The notes beneath the pieces were generated by a model. The model had not been told where the DNA came from. It saw nothing but the letters and a program-made list of their open reading frames with translations, and did no database searches. From DSWT01 sp036845725 (GTDB lineage Bacteria > Chloroflexota > Anaerolineae > B4-G1 > SLSP01): a stretch of DNA of 64,000 nt. Location: assembly GCA_036845725.1 (NCBI GenBank), contig DAIUDK010000007.1:7377-71376 (forward strand), given 5' to 3'. A program made the position numbers and the translations under genes. Below, one piece after another: positions 43,681 through 51,296 of the stretch. The number at the start of each line of letters is the position of its first letter. Position 1 is the first letter of the stretch.

Positions 43681-44972
43681 ATGCGTCCCAAAAAGCGCCT
43701 GAGCCAGGAGAGCTGCTTGGGTGTTGGTTCGGGACATTCCGCAGTTTCGGCCGGCCGCTTGCCGTTTTTCCTCTCACACGCATTTAGAGCGCGCTGTGCC
43801 GCAAAGGCGACGTGTTCCACCTGGTCCTGCGCCAGCTTTTTCAACGCGCGCTGCACGTCAGGGGGTGTGCCGTCCAAGGTACTGAGCGTGTGGGCCAGCG
43901 CGGCCCGCAAATAGGCGTTGGAGTCATCCACCAGAGGCAGAAGCTGGGGGATCAGCGTCTTATCACCGAGCAGCCCTAATGCTTCGATGGCGGCCGGGCG
44001 CACCAACGGGCTGCTGTCGCTGTAGGCCATTTCAAGCAGTGTGGGGATCGCCGCCGTGTCATCGAGATTGCCGACCGTGAGCGCAGCGGTGCGACGCAGG
44101 CGGGGGTCGGGCGAAGTCAGGAACTCGCGCACGGCCGGAAGCGCTTTGCGATATTTGATCCGCCCCAGGCTCTTAAGCGCGGCCAGTTCCAGATTGACAC
44201 TTTTATCGGCCAGCGCTTCGACCAGCACCGGTCCCCCTTCCAGCCCACCGATTTCCCCGATAGCGCTGGCGGCAAGCGAACGTGCTCCCACGTAGCCACG
44301 CACGATGTCGGCCAAAACCGGGATCGCCGCTGGCGGGTGCAAATCGCCCAGCGCCACGACAAGCGTCTTGACCACTGGCAAATCGCGCTGGTTGGGCGTG
44401 GTGAGGTACGTCTTGAGCATCTCGATCATCTGTGGTGCCGCCTCTTGTGCGTTTAGCCGGCGTAACGCGATGAGCACGGTACGGCGGATGCGCAGATCGG
44501 GCGTTGAAAGTAGGGGCAACAGAACCGCGCCCATATCGGGAATTCCCAACTTGCCGATGGCGTTGATCGCTGCGCGCCGGACGTAAAAATTGCCGTCATC
44601 CAGAGCGTTGAGCAGTGCGCCTTGCGCCTCTTTGGCTTGCATCTGCCCCAACGCGATGGCGGCAGCACGGCGCACAAAAGAGCAGGAATCGCGCAGGGCA
44701 TCCATCAACGGGAAGATGGCGGTGTTGTGCCCGATGTGGCCGAGCGCCTCCGCCGCCGCGCTGCGGACGTAGGTGTTCACGTCTTCCTTGAGAAGTGTGA
44801 TAAGATTGGGGACAGCGTAGTCGGCTTTGAGTTTGCCCAGTTCCTGCGCGGCCTGCGAACGCTGGCGTGGGTTGGGGCTGTTCAGATTGTCGAGATTGCA
44901 GTCCTTGCCACAAGATATTTGTCCGGCAGTATGCACAGATGGGAGATCATCATTTGAGTTCAATGTACTCAC
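43677..44972 (-). CDS. HEAT-repeat (PBS-lyase-like) scaffold protein
   Basis: 431 residues, nearly all HEAT-like repeats of about 31 residues from residue 30 to 395 (for example YAVPNLITLLKEDVNTYVRSAAAEALGHIG and its kin). No catalytic domain is visible; such solenoids bind proteins and in some cases chaperone cofactors. The C-terminus is basic. Start is uncertain: GTG at 44972 overlaps the AGAAGG ribosome-like site, whereas TTG at 44963 would be spaced 8 bases from it. A TTGTCC-17-TATACT promoter lies upstream. Its 3' end overlaps the glycosyltransferase stop by 3 bases. Confidence 0.85.
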   Translation of the reverse strand: MSTLNSNDDLPSVHTAGQISCGKDCNLDNLNSPNPRQRSQAAQELGKLKADYAVPNLITLLKEDVNTYVRSAAAEALGHIGHNTAIFPLMDALRDSCSFVRRAAAIALGQMQAKEAQGALLNALDDGNFYVRRAAINAIGKLGIPDMGAVLLPLLSTPDLRIRRTVLIALRRLNAQEAAPQMIEMLKTYLTTPNQRDLPVVKTLVVALGDLHPPAAIPVLADIVRGYVGARSLAASAIGEIGGLEGGPVLVEALADKSVNLELAALKSLGRIKYRKALPAVREFLTSPDPRLRRTAALTVGNLDDTAAIPTLLEMAYSDSSPLVRPAAIEALGLLGDKTLIPQLLPLVDDSNAYLRAALAHTLSTLDGTPPDVQRALKKLAQDQVEHVAFAAQRALNACERKNGKRPAETAECPEPTPKQLSWLRRFLGRI

Positions 44973-45013
44973 CTTCTACTTTTTATTAGCTTGGTCTTTT
45001 ACCGAGCGAATTG

Positions 45014-45042
45014 AGTATATCACAAGGCAGAAAAAAGGACAA
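45014..45042 (-). promoter_or_regulatory. Putative promoter of the HEAT-repeat gene
   Basis: On the minus strand TTGTCC (45042-45037), a 17-base spacer and TATACT (45019-45014), about 40 bases before the start. The other part of the 44973-45215 gap shows no gene. Confidence 0.55.
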
Positions 45043-45215
45043 TGTCAAAACGGGAACAAATTTCTTCCAACTGTCGTCTTGATTTTAGAGAGCCTGGGTC
45101 AGATTACAAAAGTCTCACGCGATGCCTGATTGAGCAAATTTCTGTGTTGGACCACGGGTCATAAGTATGTGCCTAGACTTTTGTAGCCCTTGTCAACAAA
45201 AAAGGAGGTGTTCCA

Positions 45216-46937
45216 ATGAAGACGTTTACACACAAATGGATAACCGGGATGATCCTGGTGGCGTTGTTCGCGTTGATGGTGGGCTATGTTCCCGCATTTG
45301 GCGCCAGCAACTGGTATGCTGAGTATTTCGCCAACGCGAATTTGTCGGGTGCCCCAACACTCACTCGCTACGAGTCCGGCTTGCATTTTGAGTGGGGCGC
45401 TGGCAGTCCGGGGACGGGTATCCCTGCCGACAATTTTTCCGCCCGTTTCACCCGTGATGAATGGTTCGAGGGCGGTACATACCGCTTCTCGTACCGCTCG
45501 GACGACGGTGTCCGCCTGTGGATCGGCGACACGCTCATCATCGACGATTGGCGTGACCGCGAAGCGAGCTGGAGCAGCGTTGATCGTTACGTCGCGCCAG
45601 GTACACAGCGCGTGCGTGTGGAATATTACGAGCACAGCGGTACCGCGGCGCTGCAAGTCGCCTGGGAAAAGACCAGCGGAGGCGCAGCCTGGCGCGCCGA
45701 TTACTACAATAACCGGACGCTCTCGGACGGCCCAGTACTGACTCGTTATGACGCCGCCATCGATTTCGATTGGGGAGACGGAAGCCCTGATTCGAAGGTA
45801 CCTGCGGACAATTTCTCTGTGCGTTGGTCGCGCACGCTGGGCTTTGAGGCCGGGACGTATCGCTTCTATGCCAGTTGCGACGACGGCGTGCGTATCTTCG
45901 TGGCTGGCCGGTTGGTGGTGGATGCCTGGCAGAATCAAAAGTTGCCTAATACGCGCAGCGGGGACATCGCACTTGGCGCGGGACAGCACACGGTCGTCGT
46001 CGAATACTACGAAGAGGGCGGTTTAGCCAGCGCCCACGTCTGGTGGAACCGGCTGGATGCGCTCAAGGGCTGGGAGGGCCGCTACTTCGACAACCGTGAT
46101 TTGCGCGGTGGTCCGGCGCTGATCCGCGACGACGCCGAGATCAACTTCGATTGGGGGCAGGGCGCGCCCGTGAACTGGATGCCGAGCGATAACTTCTCCG
46201 TGCAATGGACGCGCACGATCAACTTCACGCCGGGACTCTACCGCTTCAACACCCGTTCAGATGACGGGATGCGCTTGTGGATCGACGATACCACTCTGCA
46301 CATGGATTACTGGAGCCCCCAGGACAATGTCTGGCGTTACCAGGATTGGCACTACCTTTCTGGGATGCATACCTTGAGGGTGGAGTATTTCGAGATCGCC
46401 GGCAACGCGCGGATGCAGTTCTGGTGGGAGTATGCGGCGACGGTCGAAGCCGCGCGCGCGCTGGCGACCTCGTCGAATTACGGGTTCGTGAGCGCACCGG
46501 GGACCGGTACGTCGGTTCCCCGTACGCCTGCGCCGACCTCACTCCCACAGGCGGCTGTCCAATACCTCGGCCCGTGGCAGGGCGAATACTTCGATGGGCG
46601 CGACCTGACCAAAACGCCGTTGCTGACGCGCACCGATGAGGCCATTAACTTTGACTGGAAGCTTGGCTCGCCCGCGACCGAAATCCCGGTGAATCAGTTT
46701 GCCGTGCGCTGGACCGGTACGTTTGCCTTCGAGGCCGGGCGCTATCGCTTCACCACTACTACTGATGATGGTGTGCGTGTCTATGTGAACGATCGTTTGG
46801 TCATCAATAGCTGGTATGCAATGCGCGGTACGCGCTCGGTGACGTTGACTTTGCCGGAAGGCAACGCCACGATCCGGGTGGAGTACTTCGAACAGAACGG
46901 TGCGGCGATGGCCCGCTTGAGCTGGAGAAAGCTGTGA
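45216..46937 (+). CDS. Secreted protein of four tandem PA14 domains
   Basis: 573 residues. Signal peptide of about 30 residues (ending AFGAS), then four PA14-type beta-barrel modules beginning WYAEYFANANLSG, WRADYYNNRTLSD, WEGRYFDNRDLRG and WQGEYFDGRDLTK, each with NFSxRxxR, an SDDGVRLWI-like calcium/ligand loop and a final VRVEYxE. Modules 3 and 4 are joined by a Thr/Pro-rich linker (about 415-440). PA14 modules bind carbohydrate in glycosidases and adhesins; no enzyme domain is attached, so this is probably a binding or surface protein. AGGAGG precedes the ATG. A heptad repeat directly follows its stop. Confidence 0.9.
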   Translation: MKTFTHKWITGMILVALFALMVGYVPAFGASNWYAEYFANANLSGAPTLTRYESGLHFEWGAGSPGTGIPADNFSARFTRDEWFEGGTYRFSYRSDDGVRLWIGDTLIIDDWRDREASWSSVDRYVAPGTQRVRVEYYEHSGTAALQVAWEKTSGGAAWRADYYNNRTLSDGPVLTRYDAAIDFDWGDGSPDSKVPADNFSVRWSRTLGFEAGTYRFYASCDDGVRIFVAGRLVVDAWQNQKLPNTRSGDIALGAGQHTVVVEYYEEGGLASAHVWWNRLDALKGWEGRYFDNRDLRGGPALIRDDAEINFDWGQGAPVNWMPSDNFSVQWTRTINFTPGLYRFNTRSDDGMRLWIDDTTLHMDYWSPQDNVWRYQDWHYLSGMHTLRVEYFEIAGNARMQFWWEYAATVEAARALATSSNYGFVSAPGTGTSVPRTPAPTSLPQAAVQYLGPWQGEYFDGRDLTKTPLLTRTDEAINFDWKLGSPATEIPVNQFAVRWTGTFAFEAGRYRFTTTTDDGVRVYVNDRLVINSWYAMRGTRSVTLTLPEGNATIRVEYFEQNGAAMARLSWRKL

Positions 46938-46939
46938 TG

Positions 46940-46974
46940 GTTAGCCGTCAGCTATCAGTGATCAGCGATGAGTG
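46940..46974. repeat. Heptamer repeat after the PA14 gene
   Basis: Five consecutive heptads: GTTAGCC, GTCAGCT, ATCAGTG, ATCAGCG, ATGAGTG (46940-46974), starting two bases after the TGA of the upstream gene. Confidence 0.65.
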
Positions 46975-46984
46975 AGAGAAAACC

Positions 46985-48457
46985 GTGAACCTTATACTAC
47001 GACAGGGTTTGTGCTTCTTATTGATCGTGGGGATGGCCGGTTGCGCCCGACCGTCCCCCCTTTCGCACTCTGAAGCTATGCCGACTGCCGGTGCAACGGC
47101 GGCGGAACTTCTTCCAACCACGGTGACACCGCCCTCGCCAACGAAGGCTCCGCCGGGTGCACCGCCGACTCCCACGCCATATCCCCCTGCCACAGCCACG
47201 CCGCGCGATGCCCTGGCTGCGGGGCTGTTGCCATCTGAACCAGTGACCCCGCCACCCGTCGATTGGACCCCCACCCGGCCCGCCCCCTTCGATGCGGAGA
47301 AGGACACACAGGCAGCGTGGGTGCGGGAGTACATCCAAACCGTCACCGATCTGCTCAATGCAAGGAACACTACTCGTGATCCCCAAGCCCGTGTAGATAT
47401 GGTGTTGGCGCAATTGGCAGCCTGGATGCCGGCGGATAGTTTCTACGAGGGGCCGCTCCCGCCCAATGCCTGGGCTGTCTCCCGCGATCTCAACGGCGAT
47501 GGCGAGAGCGAATGGCTCATCAGCGTCCCGGCCCGCGACCAGGGCTGTTGGGTCCCGTACTGTCCTGCTTACTTGACGATTTTTGAAGTGCGTGAAGATT
47601 TGTTCGTTCCGGCCGCAATCCTCATTGAGGATGAAAATGTATGGGACGTTTCCAGCCCGGTGCTGTTGATGGTCGATGACCTCAACGGTGATGGCCTTCT
47701 GGAGGTGGTGGTGGAGCAAACCTCGTGCGGCGCGCACACGTGCTTCACGGGGATCATCATCGGGCAGTGGGATGGGGGGCGCTGGCGCTCGTTGGCTGCC
47801 GATCCGGTGATGCAAGCCTATACGGACTATACGCTGGTGGATCAAAATGGCGATGGGCTGCTAGACATCGTGATGCGCGGGGGAATGTATGGTTCGGTGG
47901 GGGCGGGATTGCAGCGACCGCACACGCAGGTTTTCGCTTGGCGAGATGGTGCGTATCGTCTAATTGAGAACACACCCGATCCGGATGATCACCCCTACTT
48001 CAAGATGCTCGACGCCAACACTGCGCTGGCAAACGAAGACTGGGACGCCGCGCTCGGCCTGGCCCTGGCCGTGATCAACTATCCCGGTATCTACGAGGAT
48101 GACGGCTGGCTGACCCCCGACGCCTGGGCGCGCATCGTGGGCTACGCGACGCTCGAAGCGATGTTCGCCTACGCGCAGCAGGGCGATATAGAGGCGATGC
48201 GGCAGATCTACGCAGGGCTGATGGCCCGAGCCTACAGGTCGCCAAACGACCCCTACCCCGACACCGCGGAGCATGCGCTGGAAGTTTACGAGGCAACCGG
48301 CGACCCCTTGGCGACATGTATCGCCGCGGAGGAACTCATCGCCGCGCGCGCGCAAGACGCAACATTCTTCGAGTGGTACGGGTATGGCACGGAGCGTATG
48401 ACGGCGGATCGCATCTGCCCGCTGGATCGGGCAGTAGAAGAAGGACCGGCACTTTAG
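46985..48457 (+). CDS. Lipoprotein with Thr/Pro linker and FG-GAP/VCBS-like calcium repeats
   Basis: 490 residues. Signal peptide with lipobox IVGMAGC (Cys near 20). Residues 25-105 are a Pro/Thr/Ala-rich linker. The middle part (about 150-320) has three D-x-N-G-D-G calcium-type loops: SRDLNGDGESEWLI, VDDLNGDGLLEVVV and VDQNGDGLLDIVM, as in VCBS/FG-GAP propeller blades. The last 150 residues are helical with a TPR-like look (ALANEDWDAALGLALAVI). Likely anchored on the outer face; function unknown. GTG start with a weak ribosome site inside the repeat-rich leader. The end overlaps the relic GTPase on the other strand. Confidence 0.78.
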   Translation: MNLILRQGLCFLLIVGMAGCARPSPLSHSEAMPTAGATAAELLPTTVTPPSPTKAPPGAPPTPTPYPPATATPRDALAAGLLPSEPVTPPPVDWTPTRPAPFDAEKDTQAAWVREYIQTVTDLLNARNTTRDPQARVDMVLAQLAAWMPADSFYEGPLPPNAWAVSRDLNGDGESEWLISVPARDQGCWVPYCPAYLTIFEVREDLFVPAAILIEDENVWDVSSPVLLMVDDLNGDGLLEVVVEQTSCGAHTCFTGIIIGQWDGGRWRSLAADPVMQAYTDYTLVDQNGDGLLDIVMRGGMYGSVGAGLQRPHTQVFAWRDGAYRLIENTPDPDDHPYFKMLDANTALANEDWDAALGLALAVINYPGIYEDDGWLTPDAWARIVGYATLEAMFAYAQQGDIEAMRQIYAGLMARAYRSPNDPYPDTAEHALEVYEATGDPLATCIAAEELIAARAQDATFFEWYGYGTERMTADRICPLDRAVEEGPAL

Positions 48458-48760
48458 GTGTTTTCGTCTAGCATCAACCTTCCCAGGTGTTCGAAGACGG
48501 CATCGCCGGCGATGCCGTCTTTGGCACTGGTCAGATACACGCCGTGCGCGCCGCGTAGGTAGCTGGCGCGCACGCGAGTGAAGACATCGCTGCGCGCCAT
48601 ATCCCCAAGCATCAAGTGCAGCGTCATTTACCCGCACGGTGCGCAGAACTTTTCGATTTACTCTGCGCTAATCGTCGCCAGGTAGTAATCCTCGAAGAGA
48701 CTATAGACAAAGCGGCGACCCAGGCTGGTTTTGCCGACGGCAGAATCGCCCCACGGGTGT
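48454..48760 (-). pseudogene. Decayed Ras/Rab-like small GTPase
   Basis: The minus strand encodes pieces of one small GTPase in order, separated by stops. First, from 48750: GDSAVGKTSLGRRF then EDYYLATISAE (P loop and switch I), ending at a stop at 48660-48658. Then, from about 48627: LMLGDMARSDVFTRVRASYL and RGAHGVYL (the WDxxG/YxRGA region, with W and G of the motif lost), running straight into TSAKDGIAGDAVFEHLGRL (the G5 SAK motif and last helix). The NKxD segment, about 60 residues, is missing. Stops, lost motifs and deletion show a pseudogene. Confidence 0.72.
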
Positions 48761-48805
48761 TAATCGTTTGCGCAACGTCGTCAGAACACGGCGATTACCG
48801 GCAGT

Positions 48806-50650
48806 TTATTCCACGGTCACGCTCTTAGCCAGGTTGCGCGGCTGGTCGACATCGGCCCCGCGCCGGACGGCCATCGCATAGGCCAGCCATTGCAATGGGA
48901 TGATGTTGAGCACCGGAGCAAGGAACTGCGATGCCACCGGCACTTCGAGGACGTGATCGGCTTTACTGCGAGCCAACATGTCACCTGTCTGCAGCAGGCC
49001 GATGACCGTGCCATTGCGCGCTTTCACCTGCTCCATCTGGCTGATCATCTTGTCGTAGACGCTATCGCGCGGCGCAACGGTGACGACCGGCATCACCTCG
49101 TCGATGAGGGCGATGGGGCCATGCTTCATCTCGCCGGCGGGGTAGCCTTCCGCGTGGATGTAGGAGATTTCCTTGAGCTTGAGCGCGCCCTCCAAGGCCA
49201 CAGGATAGTTGATCCCGCGTCCCAGGAACAGGAAATGCTGGCGCTTGAAGAAGATCTCCGCGAGTTCGTCGTAGACCGGCAGCGACTCGGAGATCTGCCC
49301 CACCAGGTCGGGCAGGCGGGCGAGGTCGTTCACACCTTGTCGCATCGCGTCCGCGGGCAGCGTATCGCGCAGTTCACCCAAATAGAGCGCCAGCAAGTAG
49401 AGATCCACCAGACTGGCGGTGAAGGCCTTGGTGGTCGCCACGCCGATTTCCAGGCCGGCCTGCATCGAGATGTACCCATCGGCGAGGCGCTGCGCCTGGC
49501 TGCCGATGACGTTGACGATTGACCAGAGTTTGGCTCCTTGCCGGCGGCCCTCTTCCATTGCAGCCAGCGTGTCAACCGTTTCGCCGGATTGGGTGATCGC
49601 CAGCACTGCCGTAGTCGGCGTGATGAATGGGTTGCGATAGCGAAACTCCGAACCGTAATCTACTTCGACGGGCAGACGCGCCAACGTCTCGATCATAAAC
49701 TTGCCTACCAGTCCAGCATGGTAGGAGGAACCGCACGCCGCGATGATGACGCGATCCAGCTTCCTGGCTTCCGCCTGGGTGAACGGGACGCTATCCAGCA
49801 GCACGCGGCCCCGGTGGAAATCGACACGTCCGCGAATGGTGTCGGTGATGGCGCGGGGCTGCTCCGAGATTTCCTTCTGCATGAAGTGCCGGTAAGGGCC
49901 TTTCTCCGCCGACACCGGGTCCCAGGGGATGGCATGCAGTGGCAGGTCGACCGGCATCCCGTCCAGCCGGAAGATTTCCGCGCCGTTTCGCGAGATGCGC
50001 GCCATCTGGCGGTTCTCCAGGAAGATCACATTGCGCGTGTATTCGAGAATCGCCGGGATGTCCGACGCGATGAACATCTCACCATCTCCCATCCCAATCA
50101 CGATGCCGCCCGCATTGCCCAGACGAGCCACAACCAGGTGCTCCGGTTCTTGAGGACTGAGAAAGACAAAGGCACTCGCTCCCTGAATGGACGGCAACGC
50201 GCGCTGTACTGCCGTCAACAAATCTGCGCCACTCGCCAGATAGCCATCCACCAGATGCGCAGCCACCTCGGTGTCAGTCTCGGAGGTGAAGAGGATGCCT
50301 TCTTCCGTCATCTCCCGGCGCAGTTCGGCGTAGTTTTCGATGATGCCGTTGTGGACGACGGCCACGCGCCCGTTCCGCCCCACGTGCGGGTGCGCGTTGT
50401 TCTCCGTCACGCCGCCATGGGTAGCCCAGCGTGTGTGCCCAATGCCGATGGTACCTGTCAGTGGGTTTTGGTTCAGCCGTTCCTGAAGGTTGCTCAACTT
50501 GCCCACAGCGCGTTCAACCACAATGCCGCCGTTCTGATGCAGAACAGCAATCCCAGCCGAGTCATAGCCACGATATTCCAGTCGCTTTAGTCCGCCCAAC
50601 ACAATCGACGCAGCTTGGCGCGGTCCTACATACCCCACAATACCACACAT
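48806..50650 (-). CDS. glmS: Glutamine-fructose-6-phosphate aminotransferase
   Basis: 614 residues. Begins MCGIVGYVG, so Cys 2 becomes the N-terminal nucleophile of the glutaminase domain (2-220; GHTRWATHGGVTENNAHPH). Two SIS isomerase domains follow (CGSSYHAGLVGKF, ITQSGETVDTLAAM), and the end DQPRNLAKSVTVE is the normal GlmS C-terminus. It makes glucosamine-6-phosphate for wall and glycan precursors. The start at 50650 has AGGAGG 7 bases upstream; the longer open frame to 50851 is leader RNA. A glmS ribozyme lies about 230 bases upstream, so expression should be repressed by the enzyme's own product. Confidence 0.97.
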   Translation of the reverse strand: MCGIVGYVGPRQAASIVLGGLKRLEYRGYDSAGIAVLHQNGGIVVERAVGKLSNLQERLNQNPLTGTIGIGHTRWATHGGVTENNAHPHVGRNGRVAVVHNGIIENYAELRREMTEEGILFTSETDTEVAAHLVDGYLASGADLLTAVQRALPSIQGASAFVFLSPQEPEHLVVARLGNAGGIVIGMGDGEMFIASDIPAILEYTRNVIFLENRQMARISRNGAEIFRLDGMPVDLPLHAIPWDPVSAEKGPYRHFMQKEISEQPRAITDTIRGRVDFHRGRVLLDSVPFTQAEARKLDRVIIAACGSSYHAGLVGKFMIETLARLPVEVDYGSEFRYRNPFITPTTAVLAITQSGETVDTLAAMEEGRRQGAKLWSIVNVIGSQAQRLADGYISMQAGLEIGVATTKAFTASLVDLYLLALYLGELRDTLPADAMRQGVNDLARLPDLVGQISESLPVYDELAEIFFKRQHFLFLGRGINYPVALEGALKLKEISYIHAEGYPAGEMKHGPIALIDEVMPVVTVAPRDSVYDKMISQMEQVKARNGTVIGLLQTGDMLARSKADHVLEVPVASQFLAPVLNIIPLQWLAYAMAVRRGADVDQPRNLAKSVTVE

Positions 50651-50879
50651 GGTTCGCCTCCTGAAAGTTAGTCGAATTAGTAGAACGAGTCGATAACTTG
50701 CCCTGTATCGCAAGTTTGTAACTCGCGTATCATCCATCGCATTGGCCTGACGCAAACGCACATGGCACGCGGTGACACGCGCGCCATTACAGCCATACGA
50801 CAATATGGGAGATGCCACGTCTGAAGAAGACGCAGTCGAAGGCCCTGGCATGTGTTTTGTTACGACGGTTGCCCGCCGG

Positions 50880-51045
50880 GTTTGTCACACGACTTTCTCA
50901 TTGGGAGGGGCGAGAGGGATGGACTAGACCCCTGGCGGTATCCGCCGAAAATTCGGTGATGGCACAGCATACTTAAGCTGCCAACCAAACATGTTCGATA
51001 AACCGCCACCTCGTCACCCGGTGCAGGCCGGGTCAGGCGCTTAAT
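50880..51045 (-). ncRNA. glmS self-cleaving ribozyme (glucosamine-6-phosphate riboswitch)
   Basis: Read on the minus strand, the leader of glmS has the conserved ribozyme core in order: A|GCGCC (cleavage between 51041 and 51040), P1 arms GACCCGG / CCGGGT, GACGAGG (51015-51009), GGTTTATCGAA (51004-50994), then TTCGGCGGATACCGCC (from about 50949). P2 is TGGCGGT (51008 region) pairing with ACCGCCA, a covariant form of the usual sequence. The loop between TATCGAA and TTCGGCGG is enlarged by a stem (TGGCAGC / GCTGTGCCA). A weaker AGGGG/CCCCT P4 follows. The 3' boundary is approximate. Confidence 0.9.
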
Positions 51046-51145
51046 GCCCCACAAGGTTATGTGTATCGGCGATAGGCAGTTCCTCCATATGAAGATGCCG
51101 GATGGTTTGTAGCCAGAAAGTCAGGCCTCACCATCACATAAACGC

Positions 51146-51173
51146 ATTATACAGGGGAACTGGCTAACGGCAA
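51146..51173 (-). promoter_or_regulatory. Putative promoter of the glmS transcript
   Basis: On the minus strand TTGCCG (51173-51168), 16 bases, then TATAAT (51151-51146). This would give a leader of nearly 490 bases containing the whole ribozyme. Same TTGCCG-16-TATAAT layout as before rpsA. Confidence 0.6.
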
Positions 51174-51196
51174 ACAAAGGCCAAAGTTTTATGAAC

Positions 51197-51225
51197 TTGT
51201 AGCGCTCAACATTGTCCACTATAAT
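51197..51225 (+). promoter_or_regulatory. Putative promoter of the beta-helix protein gene
   Basis: TTGTAG (51197-51202), a 17-base spacer and TATAAT (51220-51225), about 70 bases before the start codon; divergent from the glmS promoter. Confidence 0.55.
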
Positions 51226-51296
51226 GATACCGACGACTGAAAACACACCTGCATCAAAGCCGCAATCTATCGGCTCTGCCCACAGAAAGGAATGCG

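Noticed and set aside
48806..50851. N-terminal extension of GlmS by 67 residues to 50851
   Set aside because: GlmS must begin Met-Cys for catalysis; MCGIVGYVG at 50650 has an AGGAGG site, while the extension lies in the ribozyme-bearing leader.
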